Below, piece after piece: positions 1 through 9,155 of a stretch of DNA of 64,000 nucleotides (position 1 is the first letter of the stretch; each line of letters opens with the position of its first letter). Source of the stretch: an uncultured Prevotellaceae bacterium (GTDB lineage Bacteria > Bacteroidota > Bacteroidia > Bacteroidales > Muribaculaceae); NCBI GenBank assembly GCA_937898675.1, contig CALEJB010000058.1, positions 1-64,000 of the forward strand, written 5' to 3'. The notes under the pieces were generated by a model. The model searched no databases and had not been told where the DNA came from. It was given only the letters and a program-made list of their open reading frames with translations. The translations under genes were made by a program, and so were the position numbers.

Positions 1-74
1 TCGAACACTCAAAGCAACTTTCTATTTGGGAGTAATCTTATCCCGAACTGGGGTATTATTATATATAGTAATGT

Positions 75-116
75 CAAAGGCAACTGCGGCCGACTGGCCG
101 CAGTTGCCTTTGTTTT
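75..116. terminator. Bidirectional hairpin terminator
   Basis: A perfect 17-bp inverted repeat (75-91 and 96-112) with a 4-base loop GACT is followed by TTTT on the plus strand. It lies 26 bases past the stop of the last minus-strand gene of the ileS operon, so it probably ends that operon and perhaps a plus-strand transcript entering from outside the window. Confidence 0.75.
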
Positions 117-141
117 GGACAGTTTGAATGTTTCGTGAAAT

Positions 142-684
142 TCAGAACACCAGCAGCCCCGTGATGCCGGCAAGGACGATGACGGCAATGGGGTGGATGC
201 GGGTGAAATAGACGATGCAGAACGAGGCGATGCAGATGCCGATGGTGATGAGGCGCTCGCCGGCGAGGCAGCCAAAGTTCTCGCTGTTCATCAGCAGCAT
301 GGCGGCAGCGGCGATGAGGCCTACCACCACGGGGCGCAGGCCCATAAAGGCGCCCTTGATGAAGGGGCTCTGCTTGTGTCGCTCGATGTAGTGGGCGGCG
401 AGCAGCGTGAGGATGAACGGCGGCAGCACCACGGTGAGGGTGGCGGCCAGCGAGCCCAGCACGCTGCCTGTGATGGTGTAGCCGATGTAGGTGGCGCTGT
501 TGATGCCGATGGGGCCGGGCGTCATCTGCGAGATGGCGACGATGTCGGTAAACATCTGGCTGGTAATCCACCCGTTGCCTACCACCTCGCGCTGTATGAG
601 CGACAGCATGGCATAGCCGCCGCCAAAGCCGAACAGCCCGATTTTCAGGTAGGACCAGATGAGGCGCAGATAGGTTTCTAACAT
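142..684 (-). CDS. Chromate transporter, half-size (second of pair)
   Basis: Inner-membrane protein of 180 residues with a single Chromate_transp (CHR) domain. The family signature GFGGGYAM is at about residues 19-26, followed by a QREVV stretch and a conserved MTPGPIGIN loop at about 54-62; roughly six hydrophobic segments follow. The length fits the short-chain CHR proteins, which work as pairs, whereas ChrA of Pseudomonas type fuses two such domains. Its start overlaps the end of the upstream partner by 7 bases, so the two are translationally coupled. The family is known for anion (chromate/sulfate) transport; the physiological substrate here is not known. Confidence 0.9.
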   Translation of the reverse strand: MLETYLRLIWSYLKIGLFGFGGGYAMLSLIQREVVGNGWITSQMFTDIVAISQMTPGPIGINSATYIGYTITGSVLGSLAATLTVVLPPFILTLLAAHYIERHKQSPFIKGAFMGLRPVVVGLIAAAAMLLMNSENFGCLAGERLITIGICIASFCIVYFTRIHPIAVIVLAGITGLLVF

Positions 685-1274
685 GACGCGTCCTCCTTTC
701 CTGCGTTGCCCTTGTGCATCAGGCTGTGCATGTGGCAGGCATAGCCGCCCGCGGCGCCCAGCACGATGTAGATGACGGGGTTGGAAACCACAGGCAACTT
801 GCTGTAGATGAGCAGCGCCACGGTCACGGGAATGGCGACGGTCTTCCAGTTGATGCGCGCCGCGCGGGCGGTGGTGAGCACGGGCTCGATGATGAGGGCG
901 ACCACGGCGGGGCGGATGCCCTTGAAGATGCGCGCCACCACGGCGTTGTTCTTGATGGTGTCAGGTGTGAGAAACATGGCGATGGCAAGGATGATGAGAA
1001 ACGACGGCAGTATCATGCCCAGGGCGGCGCACACGCTGCCCTTGAGTCCTTTGAGCCTGTCGCCCACGATGACGCCGATGTTGACGGCGAGGATGCCGGG
1101 CATGGACTGCGCCACGGCCAGCAGGTCGAGGAACTCCTCGGCTTCGAGCCAGCGGTGCTTGTCCACAATCTCGCGCTGAATGATGCTGATCATGGCCCAT
1201 CCGCCGCCAAAGGTGAATGCGCCAATCTTGCAAAAGGTCAAAAAGAGCTGTACGAGAATGTTGTTTGCCATCAT
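678..1274 (-). CDS. Chromate transporter, half-size (first of pair)
   Basis: A 198-residue membrane protein with one CHR domain. FTFGGGWAM at about residues 20-28 is the same signature as in its partner, followed by IIQREIV and by SMPGILAVNIG, which matches the partner's MTPGPIGIN loop. The two proteins are clearly paralogous but diverged, as expected for an antiparallel heterodimer made from two short CHR subunits. It lies 17 bases after the DUF4296 lipoprotein gene and overlaps the next gene by 7 bases, so it is the fifth gene of the ileS operon. The substrate is not shown by the sequence. Confidence 0.9.
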   Translation of the reverse strand: MMANNILVQLFLTFCKIGAFTFGGGWAMISIIQREIVDKHRWLEAEEFLDLLAVAQSMPGILAVNIGVIVGDRLKGLKGSVCAALGMILPSFLIILAIAMFLTPDTIKNNAVVARIFKGIRPAVVALIIEPVLTTARAARINWKTVAIPVTVALLIYSKLPVVSNPVIYIVLGAAGGYACHMHSLMHKGNAGKEDASC

Positions 1275-1291
1275 CGAGTCATTAGTTCCCG

Positions 1292-2239
1292 CTATCGTCC
1301 GCGCTCAAACAGGCGCTGGGCGTGCACCAGGCCGTAGTTGCTGAGGTCGAGGTGGGTGCGCACGAGCGAGACGCTGTCCACATAGGCCGCCGCGCCCTTG
1401 CGCTGCATGTCATAGCTCATGTAGCCGTGGATGCGGCGCACCTGCCGCGCGGTGTCGCTCTGGATGTCGACGGTCACCCAGCCGTCGCTGTTGGTGCTGT
1501 GGGTGATTTGCGCCGTGCCGCCGTCGGTGTAATCGACGCTGAGGCTCACCTTGAACTGGTTGCCGCCGCGCGTGAGGCGGTAGGCCAGTTGGTAGCGGTC
1601 GCCGCGCTTGTACTGGGCGTCGGGCTGCACCTCAAAGGTGATGAATCCGCGCCTTGCGCCCTGGGTGAGGGCATAGCAGGTCTTGCCTTTCCACAGGTTG
1701 GTGGCGTCGCTCTTGGCGTCGGCGCTCAGTTTGCCGCGGGCGGCGGCAGGCCTTGTGCCCGCTCCATGGCCGCCGGGCTTTGCCGACATCTCTTTCGGCA
1801 CCGCGCCGTGAGGCGGCTGCTGCGCTTGCTGCTGCTCGTCGGCGCGGCCCATTGCCATGATGTCTTGCGGGCCCTCGAGCCCGGGTTGGGCCGTCTCGCC
1901 GCCGTCGAGTTTCTCGAGGCGGTTCTTGAGGATGCCCATCGCCTTGTCATAGGCCTTGGTGTAGTTCTCGATGTTGTGGGCATACCACACGAGCGACGAG
2001 TCATAGTCCCGCCGGGTGATGCCGTGCTTGTCAAACACCGACTGCTTGAGGGCCTGCTTGGCCGAGTCGGTGGGGAAGTCGCCGGGATGGCTGCTCAGGT
2101 AGGCGTCGGCGATTTCGAGGTCGGCGATGAGGTCGGCCATCTCGTTGGTGCTCATCACGCCCCGCGGCGCCTTGTCGCAGGCAATGAGCGACACGACGGC
2201 GGCAAGCGCGGCGATGATGCGGATGGCAAGGCTTCTCAT
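1292..2239 (-). CDS. DUF4296 domain lipoprotein
   Basis: A 315-residue lipoprotein. A signal peptide ends in a lipobox (SLIAC, Cys at about residue 21). Residues 30-115 match DUF4296, a helical domain of unknown function found in Bacteroidetes (MADLIADLEIADAYL, then a FDKHGITRRDYDSSLVWY region). A low-complexity linker rich in Gln, Pro and Ala follows (about 115-175), then a beta-rich C-terminal domain of about 130 residues that I do not recognise. It sits 6 bases after lspA, the peptidase that would process its own signal peptide; that gene pairing is common in Bacteroidetes. The molecular role is unknown. Confidence 0.85.
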   Translation of the reverse strand: MRSLAIRIIAALAAVVSLIACDKAPRGVMSTNEMADLIADLEIADAYLSSHPGDFPTDSAKQALKQSVFDKHGITRRDYDSSLVWYAHNIENYTKAYDKAMGILKNRLEKLDGGETAQPGLEGPQDIMAMGRADEQQQAQQPPHGAVPKEMSAKPGGHGAGTRPAAARGKLSADAKSDATNLWKGKTCYALTQGARRGFITFEVQPDAQYKRGDRYQLAYRLTRGGNQFKVSLSVDYTDGGTAQITHSTNSDGWVTVDIQSDTARQVRRIHGYMSYDMQRKGAAAYVDSVSLVRTHLDLSNYGLVHAQRLFERGR

Positions 2240-2245
2240 GGCGTG

Positions 2246-2926
2246 TTATGCGTTGGTCTCGTTGGTGTCGTTGGTGTCGGCAGGCGTTTCGCCGTCTCCA
2301 GCGGCGGTCTCCTCGCCCTTCGCGGGGCTGGCGAGGTAGCGGGCATAGAACAGGATGAGCACTATCACGCTCACGCTCAACGACGCGTCGGCGATGTTGA
2401 AGATGGGCTGGAAGAACACAAAGTGGTCGCCGCCGATGGCGGGAATCCAGTCGGGCCAGTTCCACTCGCACAGCGGGAAGTAGAGCATGTCCACCACGCG
2501 CCCGTTGAACAGCGTGCCGTAGCCGCCGTCGGGCGGGAACAACTGCGCCACCTGGGGCGGGAAGGGGCTGTCGAAAATCAGGCCGTAGGCGATGCAGTCG
2601 ATGACATTGCCCAGCGCTCCCGCGGTAATCAGCGCGATGCAGGCAATGTATCCCTTGGGCAAGTCGGCGCGGTTGCGGATGCGCCACAGGTAGTAGATAA
2701 ACGCGCCCGAGGCCACGATGCGGAACAGGGTGAGCGCCAGTTTGCTGCCCAACTCCATGCCGAAGGCCATGCCGTTGTTCTCGATAAACAGTATTTTGAA
2801 CCACGAGGTCACGTCAAAGGTCTCGCCGTAGTAGAAGTGGGTCTTGACCCAAATCTTGACGGCTTGGTCGATAACGATGACCAGCGCGATAATCAGCGCC
2901 GCCAGTTTGCCGTTGCTCAGTTTCAT
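2246..2926 (-). CDS. lspA: Lipoprotein signal peptidase (signal peptidase II)
   Basis: Inner-membrane aspartyl protease that removes the signal peptide of diacylated prolipoproteins. The 226 residues show four hydrophobic segments. Family motifs are ENNGMAFG (about 50-57), AGALGNVIDC with the first catalytic Asp, and FNIADASLSV with the second. The protein is longer than the roughly 160-residue E. coli enzyme because of an insertion between the two Asp motifs, seen in other Bacteroidetes LspA, and an acidic/Thr-Asn-rich C-terminal tail. It is 24 bases after the DksA-like gene in the ileS operon. Confidence 0.95.
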   Translation of the reverse strand: MKLSNGKLAALIIALVIVIDQAVKIWVKTHFYYGETFDVTSWFKILFIENNGMAFGMELGSKLALTLFRIVASGAFIYYLWRIRNRADLPKGYIACIALITAGALGNVIDCIAYGLIFDSPFPPQVAQLFPPDGGYGTLFNGRVVDMLYFPLCEWNWPDWIPAIGGDHFVFFQPIFNIADASLSVSVIVLILFYARYLASPAKGEETAAGDGETPADTNDTNETNA

Positions 2927-2950
2927 CGGGTTACAGGTTGCGTTGTCGTG

Positions 2951-3340
2951 TCAACGGTTTTGGGCCTTGCGTTTGGCCTCAATTTCCTTGCCCTCGATTG
3001 AGAGGGTGGCGTGGGGCACGGCAAGCAGGCGTTCCTTGGGGATGAGCTTGCCCGTGATGCGGCACACGCCGTAGGTCTTGTTCTCGATGCGCACGAGCGC
3101 GCCCTGGAGCTTGCGGATGAAGTCAAGCTGGCGCTGGGCGTGCTGGCTGGCCATCTCCTTGCCCAGCGTGGCGGAGCCTTCCTCCAGCATCTTGAACGTG
3201 GGGTTGGACTCGTCAACCATCATGCTGTCGGCAAGGCGCTCGTAGTTCTCTTTGGCTTGCTCAATCTTTTCCAGTATCAGGACCTTGAACTCTTGCAGTT
3301 CGGCGTCGGTGTATCTGGTCTTTTCTTGCTTGTTGTCCAT
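2951..3340 (-). CDS. TraR/DksA family zinc-finger protein
   Basis: A 129-residue DksA-like protein. The N-terminal half is a helical coiled-coil hairpin and the C-terminal half holds a zinc-finger-like region around TYGVCRITGKLIPKERL, where only one of the usual four cysteines remains, as in many Bacteroidetes homologues. DksA-type proteins bind the RNA polymerase secondary channel and modulate transcription with ppGpp; that role is inferred. The start MDNKQEKT at 3340 is chosen because an upstream in-frame ATG at 3409 would add 23 residues with no family similarity and would nearly abut ileS. It sits between ileS (35 bases) and lspA (24 bases). Confidence 0.85.
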   Translation of the reverse strand: MDNKQEKTRYTDAELQEFKVLILEKIEQAKENYERLADSMMVDESNPTFKMLEEGSATLGKEMASQHAQRQLDFIRKLQGALVRIENKTYGVCRITGKLIPKERLLAVPHATLSIEGKEIEAKRKAQNR

Positions 3341-3375
3341 GGGAAAATGTGTCGTTTTTTCGTTATACGGTGCTG

Positions 3376-6300
3376 TTAGGCTTTCTCCACATTGACGGGC
3401 AGCGTCCATCCGTCCATGTCGAGCTCGATGGCTGTGTCGCCGTCGACGGGCGCCACGGTAATGCTGTTGGCCAGCACTTGGCGGGCGATGTAGTCGTTGT
3501 AGGCGGCCACGGTGGCGTCGGTGCGCTCGTCGGGGGCGATGGTGACGGTGACGCGGTCGGTGATGTCAAAGCCTTTGCTCTTGCGCACGTTCTGGATGCG
3601 GTTCACCAGTTCGCGGGCGATGCCCTCGAGGCGCAGTTCGTCGGTCACGGTGATGTCGAGTGCCACGGTCAGGTTGCCCTCGTTGGCGACGAGCCAGCCG
3701 GGGATGTCCTCGCTGATGATTTCCACGTCGGCAATCTCGACCAGGGCCTGCTGGCCGTCGAGGCCGATGGCAAACTTGCCGTCGCGCTCAAACTGGGCGA
3801 TTTCGGCCTGCGACAGCGCGGTGATTTTGGCGGCGAGGGCTTTCATGACCTTGCCGAACTTCGGGCCCAGTTTCTTGAAGTCGGGCTTCACGCGCTTGAC
3901 CAGGATGCCGGCGTCGTTGCCCACGAGTTTGATGTCCTTGACGTTGACCTCGTTGATGATGAGGTCGGCCACGGCCTCGATGTCGGCGCGCTGCTGGTCG
4001 TCAAGCACGGGCACCATGATGGCTTGCAGCGGCTGGCGCACCTTGATGTTCTGTTTGCGGCGCAGCGACAGCACCATCGAGGTGATGTCCTGGGCGGCCT
4101 GCATGCGCTTTTCCAACTGCTTGTCGATGACGCCGGGGTCGCTCACGGGGAACTTGGCCAGGTGCACCGAGGTGGTGCTGTGGGTGAGGTCGCGGTACAG
4201 GCGGTCGCTGTAGAACGGCGCCACAGGGGCCATGAGCAGCGCCACGGTGGTCAGGCACTGGTACAGCGTCTGGTAGGCGGCCAGGTCGCCGCTCCAGAAA
4301 CGCTTGCGGTTCAGGCGTACATACCAGTTGCTCAGGTGGTCGCCCACAAAGGTGCTGATGGCGCGGGCGGCGCGGGTGGGCTCGTAGTCCTCCAGGTCGG
4401 CCTGCACCTGGGCAATGAGCGTGTTGAGCAGCGAGATAATCCAGCGGTCAATCTCGGGGCGCTCGGCCACGGGCACTTGGGCGGCGGCGGGGTCAAAGCC
4501 GTCCACGTTGGCATACAGCGCAAAGAAGGAGTAGGTGTTGTACAGGGTGCCGAAGAACTTGCGGGCCACCTCGGTCACGCCGGCCTCGTCAAACTTGAGG
4601 TTGTCCCAGGGCGACGAGTTGCTGATCATGTACCAGCGCAGGGGGTCGCTGCCGTAGGTCTCGATGGCGTTGAACGGGTCAACGGCGTTGCCCAGGCGCT
4701 TGCTCATCTTGGCGCCGTTCTTGTCGAGCACCAGGCCGTTGCTGATGACGTTCTTGTAGGCCACGCTGTCAAACACCATCGTGCCGATGGCATGCAGGGT
4801 GAAGAACCAGCCGCGCGTCTGGTCCACGCCCTCGGCGATGAAGTCGGCGGGGTAGTGGTTGCGGCTGTCGATGGCCTCCTTGTTCTCAAAGGGGTAGTGC
4901 ATCTGCGCATAGGGCATTGCGCCGCTGTCAAACCACACGTCGATGAGGTCGAGTTCGCGCTTCATGGGCTTGCCTGTGTCGCTCACCAGCACGATGTCGT
5001 CCACATAGGGGCGGTGGATGTCAATCTTATTGTAGTTGTCCTCGCTGTAGTCGCCGGGGACAAAGCCTTTGTCCTTGTAGGGGTTGGACGGCATGACGCC
5101 GGCGGCCACAGATTTCTCGATTTCGTTGTACAGTTCCTCGATGCTGCCTATGCACTTTTCCTCGCCGTCGTCGTTGCGCCAGATGGGCAGCGGCGTGCCC
5201 CAGTAGCGGCTGCGGCTCAGGTTCCAGTCGTTGAGGTTCTCCAGCCACTTGCCAAAGCGCCCCGTGCCGGTGTGCTCGGGTTTCCAGTTGATGGTCTTGT
5301 TGAGCTCGACCATGCGCTCGCGGCACGCGGTGTCGCGGATGAACCAGCTGTCCAGGGGGTAGTACAGCACGGGCTTGTCGGTGCGCCAGCAGTGCGGGTA
5401 GTTGTGCACGTGCTTCTCCATCTTGAAGGCGGTGCCGTCCTGCTTCATGCGGATGCAGATGTAGATGTTCAGGTCCTCGGCCTTGGCGGCGGCTGCCTCG
5501 TCAAACTTGCCGCCCACGGTGTACTGCGGGTCGTAGGCGTTCTTCACCCAGCGGCCGGCATACTCGCGGTACAGGTCCATGTTCACAAAGCGCTCGACGA
5601 AGTCCTCGTCCAGGTCCTCGGGTACATAGTACTTGCCGCTCAGGTCCACCATGGGGCGTGTCTCCTTTTTCTTGCTGATCATGTACAGGGCGGGGATGCC
5701 GGCGGCCTTGGCCACGCGGGCATCGTCGGCACCAAAGGTGGGCGCGATGTGCACGATGCCCGTGCCGTCCTCGGTGGTGACATAGTCGCCGGGGATGACG
5801 CGGAAGCCGTTGTCGTTGCCCACAATATGGTCACCCTGCTTGTCCACGGGCTTTACCCACGGGAACAGTTGGGAGTAGCGCAGGTCGAGCAGGTCCTGAC
5901 CCTTGAACCGGGCGATGACCTTGTAGGGCACCGTCTTGTCGCCCTCCTTGTAGTCGGCCAGGGCAATGTCCTTGCCCTCAGGCTTGAAGTAGGCGTCCAC
6001 GCGGGCCTGAGCCAGCAGATAGACGGCGGGCTTGCCGGTATAGGGGTTGTAGCTCTCCACGGCCACATAGTCAATCTTGTTGCCCACGCACAGCGCCGTG
6101 TTGCTGGGCAGGGTCCACGGCGTGGTGGTCCATGCCAGCACGCAGATGTCGTCAAAGCCCTCGTCGGCAGCGGCGCGGATGGCCTTGACGGCGGCATGCT
6201 CCTCGCCGCTCACCACGGCAAACTGGGCCGTCACGGTCTGGTCCTTCACGTCGCGGTAGCAGCCCGGCAGGTTAAGTTCGTGCGAACTCAGGCCGGTGCC

Positions 6301-6858
6301 GGCGGCGGGCGAGTAGGGCTGGATGGTGTAGCCCTTGTACAGCAGACCCTTGTTGTACAGCTGCTTGAGCAGCCACCACAGGCTCTCGATGTAACTGTTC
6401 TTGTAGGTGATGTAGGGGTTCTGGGTGTCCACCCAGTAGCCCATGCGGTGCGTGAGGTCTTCCCACTCGCGGGTATATTTCATCACCTCCTTGCGGCAGG
6501 TGGCGTTGTACTCATCGACGGTGATTTTCTTGCCGATATCCTCCTTGGTGATGCCCAGCGCCTTCTCAACGCCCAGTTCCACCGGCAGGCCGTGGGTGTC
6601 CCAGCCCGCCTTGCGCAGCACCTGGTAGCCCTGCATGGTCTTGTAGCGGCAAAAGATGTCCTTGATGGTCCTGGCCATCACATGGTGGATGCCAGGCATG
6701 CCGTTGGCGCTTGGAGGACCCTCAAAGAACACAAACGACGGAGCGCCCTCGCGCTCGCTGATGCTGTGGCCAAAAACGTCCTCGCTGTCCCATTGCTTCA
6801 AGACTTCCTTGTTGATATCTGACAGGTTAAACCCGTTGTATTCGTTGAATTTTTTCAT
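3376..6858 (-). CDS. ileS: Isoleucyl-tRNA synthetase
   Basis: Class I aminoacyl-tRNA synthetase of 1160 residues that charges tRNA-Ile in the cytoplasm. The HIGH-type motif is at about 55-59 inside GPPSANGMPGIHHV, and the KMSKS-type motif KMSKRLGN is at about residue 717. Between them lies the large editing (CP1) domain. The C-terminal third holds the anticodon-binding helical domain and a further beta-rich extension. The length matches the long form found in Bacteroidetes. It is the first gene of the operon that continues through dksA-like, lspA, DUF4296 and the chromate pair. Confidence 0.98.
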   Translation of the reverse strand: MKKFNEYNGFNLSDINKEVLKQWDSEDVFGHSISEREGAPSFVFFEGPPSANGMPGIHHVMARTIKDIFCRYKTMQGYQVLRKAGWDTHGLPVELGVEKALGITKEDIGKKITVDEYNATCRKEVMKYTREWEDLTHRMGYWVDTQNPYITYKNSYIESLWWLLKQLYNKGLLYKGYTIQPYSPAAGTGLSSHELNLPGCYRDVKDQTVTAQFAVVSGEEHAAVKAIRAAADEGFDDICVLAWTTTPWTLPSNTALCVGNKIDYVAVESYNPYTGKPAVYLLAQARVDAYFKPEGKDIALADYKEGDKTVPYKVIARFKGQDLLDLRYSQLFPWVKPVDKQGDHIVGNDNGFRVIPGDYVTTEDGTGIVHIAPTFGADDARVAKAAGIPALYMISKKKETRPMVDLSGKYYVPEDLDEDFVERFVNMDLYREYAGRWVKNAYDPQYTVGGKFDEAAAAKAEDLNIYICIRMKQDGTAFKMEKHVHNYPHCWRTDKPVLYYPLDSWFIRDTACRERMVELNKTINWKPEHTGTGRFGKWLENLNDWNLSRSRYWGTPLPIWRNDDGEEKCIGSIEELYNEIEKSVAAGVMPSNPYKDKGFVPGDYSEDNYNKIDIHRPYVDDIVLVSDTGKPMKRELDLIDVWFDSGAMPYAQMHYPFENKEAIDSRNHYPADFIAEGVDQTRGWFFTLHAIGTMVFDSVAYKNVISNGLVLDKNGAKMSKRLGNAVDPFNAIETYGSDPLRWYMISNSSPWDNLKFDEAGVTEVARKFFGTLYNTYSFFALYANVDGFDPAAAQVPVAERPEIDRWIISLLNTLIAQVQADLEDYEPTRAARAISTFVGDHLSNWYVRLNRKRFWSGDLAAYQTLYQCLTTVALLMAPVAPFYSDRLYRDLTHSTTSVHLAKFPVSDPGVIDKQLEKRMQAAQDITSMVLSLRRKQNIKVRQPLQAIMVPVLDDQQRADIEAVADLIINEVNVKDIKLVGNDAGILVKRVKPDFKKLGPKFGKVMKALAAKITALSQAEIAQFERDGKFAIGLDGQQALVEIADVEIISEDIPGWLVANEGNLTVALDITVTDELRLEGIARELVNRIQNVRKSKGFDITDRVTVTIAPDERTDATVAAYNDYIARQVLANSITVAPVDGDTAIELDMDGWTLPVNVEKA

Positions 6859-6890
6859 CGCTTTTTTATATAATGTTCAAAATTTGCGTG

Positions 6891-6898
6891 CAAAGGTA
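6891..6898 (-). promoter_or_regulatory. Bacteroidetes -7 element upstream of ileS
   Basis: On the minus strand TACCTTTG fits the Bacteroidetes primary-sigma -7 consensus TAnnTTTG. It lies 32 bases upstream of the ileS ATG. No clear TTTG -33 box is present at 19-21 bases. Confidence 0.55.
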
Positions 6899-7140
6899 AT
6901 CATAATTTTTGGATTGTGCTACATTGTTAATAAATTAGGCCGACAAAATTCCCCCTCCGCCCCCGCCTCAACGCTGGCACCCCTGCAATCACAATGTTAA
7001 TATGGGGGGAGTGGATGATGCCAGATTTATTTGTAATTTTGCAATTGGTTTTATTACAAACAGATAATAGTTAATTGGACGCTCTTGCTCACGCCCGTCA
7101 ATATCCATTTGCCGCCCGCCATCTTGGCGGCATCTTTCAG
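6899..7140. other. Intergenic stretch between ileS and the TPR regulator
   Basis: No gene is visible. The segment holds a plus-strand TAATTTTG element near 7034 with no gene behind it, and a short imperfect hairpin (TGCCGCC with GGCGGCA) just after the stop codon of the minus-strand regulator that may act as its terminator. Confidence 0.4.
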
Positions 7141-8922
7141 CTAAATGGCGTTGAGGTCTATGACATTTAGCTTGCGGGTGATTTGGTTAATCTTGTTATA
7201 AACAGTGCCGACGCTCTGGTAGCCCATGCACACCATTATCACCGTGCGCGAGAAGCCGCAGCGGTATAGCGCCAGCAGGTTGAGCTCGCTCTCGTTAAGC
7301 GTGCCGCCGGCCTTTTGCTGGGCACGGTAAAGCAGCCCGTCATACAGGTCATTGACCAGCGCGTGCAGGTTGCTCCAGTACGACACCTGGTCCGTTTGGC
7401 TGCTGGGCAGCGTCATCACCTCACGGAACTTGTTGGCAAACTTTTCCCCTTTTAGCTCGTAGGACCACCTCATCAGCTGGTGCACCGACTCAATCTGGCT
7501 GGTGATGATGGCGCGCAGCTCGTCGCTCTGCCGCTTCTTGCCCTCAAACTCGGCTATGCGCCCTGCGAGCCGCTCACGCTCCTGGGCTAGCACCTCCTGG
7601 GCCGCCAGCTGCTCCCGCAGGGCCCTCGTGCTTGCATGCAGCTGTTGCTCATGCTTGGTGAGTTGTTCTTGCATGTGCTGCAGGCCGGCGAGCGACTGGT
7701 CAAGGTCGGCGCGCAGCATCTGTTGCTCTTGCTCCTTGAGGCGCAGGCGGTGGCGGTAGTGCAGCAGGCCAAGGCCCAGCAGCAGGGCCGTGATGATGAT
7801 GATGGCCAGCAACAGCCAGGTGCCGCGCAGCCGCGATTGCAGCCGGGCATTGTGCAGTTCATCCTGTTGCAGATCATACTTTTTCTCCACCGCCAGCAGC
7901 CTGTGGTTCAAGCCGCTGTTGATCAGCGAGTCGGATATGTCGTGGGCAAGTATAAAATAGTCTTTGGACTTCAGCTCGTTGTGCTTGAAATGCTCGACCT
8001 GCGACATTACCTCAAAATATGAGACGCTGTCAACCGCCATTGCCGGCCGTGGCGCGTGGTTGATGAAATAGAGCGCCGAATCCAGCTGGCCCAGTTGCAG
8101 GTAGGATGTTGCCACGCGGTAATGAGCCCGCGGGTGCTCAATCAAGGTTTCATCGACTGCCAGCGCCTGGCGGCCATAACGGATCGCCGCCCTGTAATCC
8201 TGCTCTCGCACCAAGTAGTACTCTGACAACATAAATGGTATGGAGAACAAATAATATGGGTCGCTGTCGGTTTTGGCCAGTTCCAATGCTTGGTTGAGAT
8301 ACAGGACCGCGCTGTCGTGCTTCCCGTCGATGCTGCGGTAGATGCCGCCTATCTCTTGTTTACAAACCAGTTCATAGTGCTTGTCACCCAATTTTTGATA
8401 CATGGGCAAGGCTTCTTTGTATTTTTTCAGGGCTAAGGTAAATGTGCCAATTACTTGAGATTGATAAAGATATGCCAAGCGCAACTTGGCATAGGCCAGC
8501 GACGCGGTGTCGTCCACATCGGTGATTTCCTCTGCGTGGTGATAGCACATCACTGCCTTGTCAAGATTGCCGATGTCCTCATTAGCGCATCCTTGGGCGA
8601 TAAGCGCCCTCATGTATTTGCGCTTATCCCTCTCTTTATAATATTTCACCGCTTGGCTGATGGCCGTGTCGTTGTCAAACGGCATGTAATTCTTGTAAAT
8701 AGCCAGTGTCATCAACAAGGTGTGGTAGGCTTTGCACTCGTCGTCAAGCTTTGAGGCATCCATGTTTTGCAGCTTGTTCAATGCCGCTTTCACCTGCTGG
8801 CTGTCGAGCATCGCATCGACAGCTTCCAGTTCTTGCATACTCTGTCTCGCATGGCCTGTGCAACTCACCATCAGCACACCCATGGCTGTAAAAAATGCAA
8901 TAAATAACACCAAGCGTCTCAT
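7141..8922 (-). CDS. Membrane-anchored TPR regulator with C-terminal HTH-like domain
   Basis: A 593-residue protein. A signal sequence with lipobox (LMVSC, Cys about 21) is followed by TPR-like helical repeats (about 30-350), one transmembrane segment (about 365-385, LLLAIIIITALLLGLGLL), a long Gln/Glu-rich coiled coil (about 390-470) and a C-terminal region whose last 50 residues (LNESELNLLALYRCGFSRT onward) resemble the helix-turn-helix end of Bacteroides TPR regulators of the DUF6377 kind. Such proteins are thought to sense periplasmic signals and act on transcription. The start MRRLVLF is preferred over an ATG 27 bases upstream because it gives a normal signal peptide. The gene is divergent from 9187 and may regulate it. 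Confidence 0.75.
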   Translation of the reverse strand: MRRLVLFIAFFTAMGVLMVSCTGHARQSMQELEAVDAMLDSQQVKAALNKLQNMDASKLDDECKAYHTLLMTLAIYKNYMPFDNDTAISQAVKYYKERDKRKYMRALIAQGCANEDIGNLDKAVMCYHHAEEITDVDDTASLAYAKLRLAYLYQSQVIGTFTLALKKYKEALPMYQKLGDKHYELVCKQEIGGIYRSIDGKHDSAVLYLNQALELAKTDSDPYYLFSIPFMLSEYYLVREQDYRAAIRYGRQALAVDETLIEHPRAHYRVATSYLQLGQLDSALYFINHAPRPAMAVDSVSYFEVMSQVEHFKHNELKSKDYFILAHDISDSLINSGLNHRLLAVEKKYDLQQDELHNARLQSRLRGTWLLLAIIIITALLLGLGLLHYRHRLRLKEQEQQMLRADLDQSLAGLQHMQEQLTKHEQQLHASTRALREQLAAQEVLAQERERLAGRIAEFEGKKRQSDELRAIITSQIESVHQLMRWSYELKGEKFANKFREVMTLPSSQTDQVSYWSNLHALVNDLYDGLLYRAQQKAGGTLNESELNLLALYRCGFSRTVIMVCMGYQSVGTVYNKINQITRKLNVIDLNAI

Positions 8923-8962
8923 CACTTTTTCAGTTTTGTTGTCCAACACATCATTTGTTCAA

Positions 8963-8978
8963 ATGCCCCATGGGGCAT
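8963..8978. promoter_or_regulatory. Perfect 16-bp palindrome in regulator leader
   Basis: ATGCCCCATGGGGCAT is a perfect palindrome 40 bases upstream of the regulator ATG and downstream of its presumed -7 element. It could be an operator for a dimeric DNA-binding protein or a hairpin in the mRNA leader. Confidence 0.4.
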
Positions 8979-9010
8979 CATATTGTGTGAATAAATGTGA
9001 AATTCAGGCG

Positions 9011-9018
9011 CAAATTTA
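9011..9018 (-). promoter_or_regulatory. -7 element for the TPR regulator
   Basis: Minus-strand TAAATTTG matches TAnnTTTG. It lies about 88 bases upstream of the regulator start and predicts a leader of about 80 nt. No convincing -33 box. Confidence 0.5.
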
Positions 9019-9147
9019 ACACTTTTATCCATCCATGAGCCAGCAATTAGATTTTTATTTTCCATACCACTGTTTTGCAAAGTATTACATTTTGCGAAAT
9101 GAGATTGGAAGAAAGAGCCTTTTGCCCGATTTAACATTTCTATCCAG

Positions 9148-9155
9148 TAACTTTG
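9148..9155 (+). promoter_or_regulatory. -7 element for the DUF3244-like gene
   Basis: TAACTTTG matches TAnnTTTG, with TTTG at 9121-9124 as a possible -33 box at a slightly long 23-base spacing. It lies 31 bases upstream of the ATG at 9187 and is divergent from the regulator promoter. Confidence 0.6.

Noticed and set aside
1322..3001. Plus-strand open frame opposite DUF4296 and lspA
   Set aside because: Shadow frame with no motifs; spans two well-supported minus-strand genes.
3349..6822. Very long open frame on the plus strand opposite ileS (about 1157 codons)
   Set aside because: Shadow of ileS caused by high GC and codon bias; its translation is rich in Gly, Ala, Val, His and Asp with no family match, while the minus frame has all IleRS motifs.
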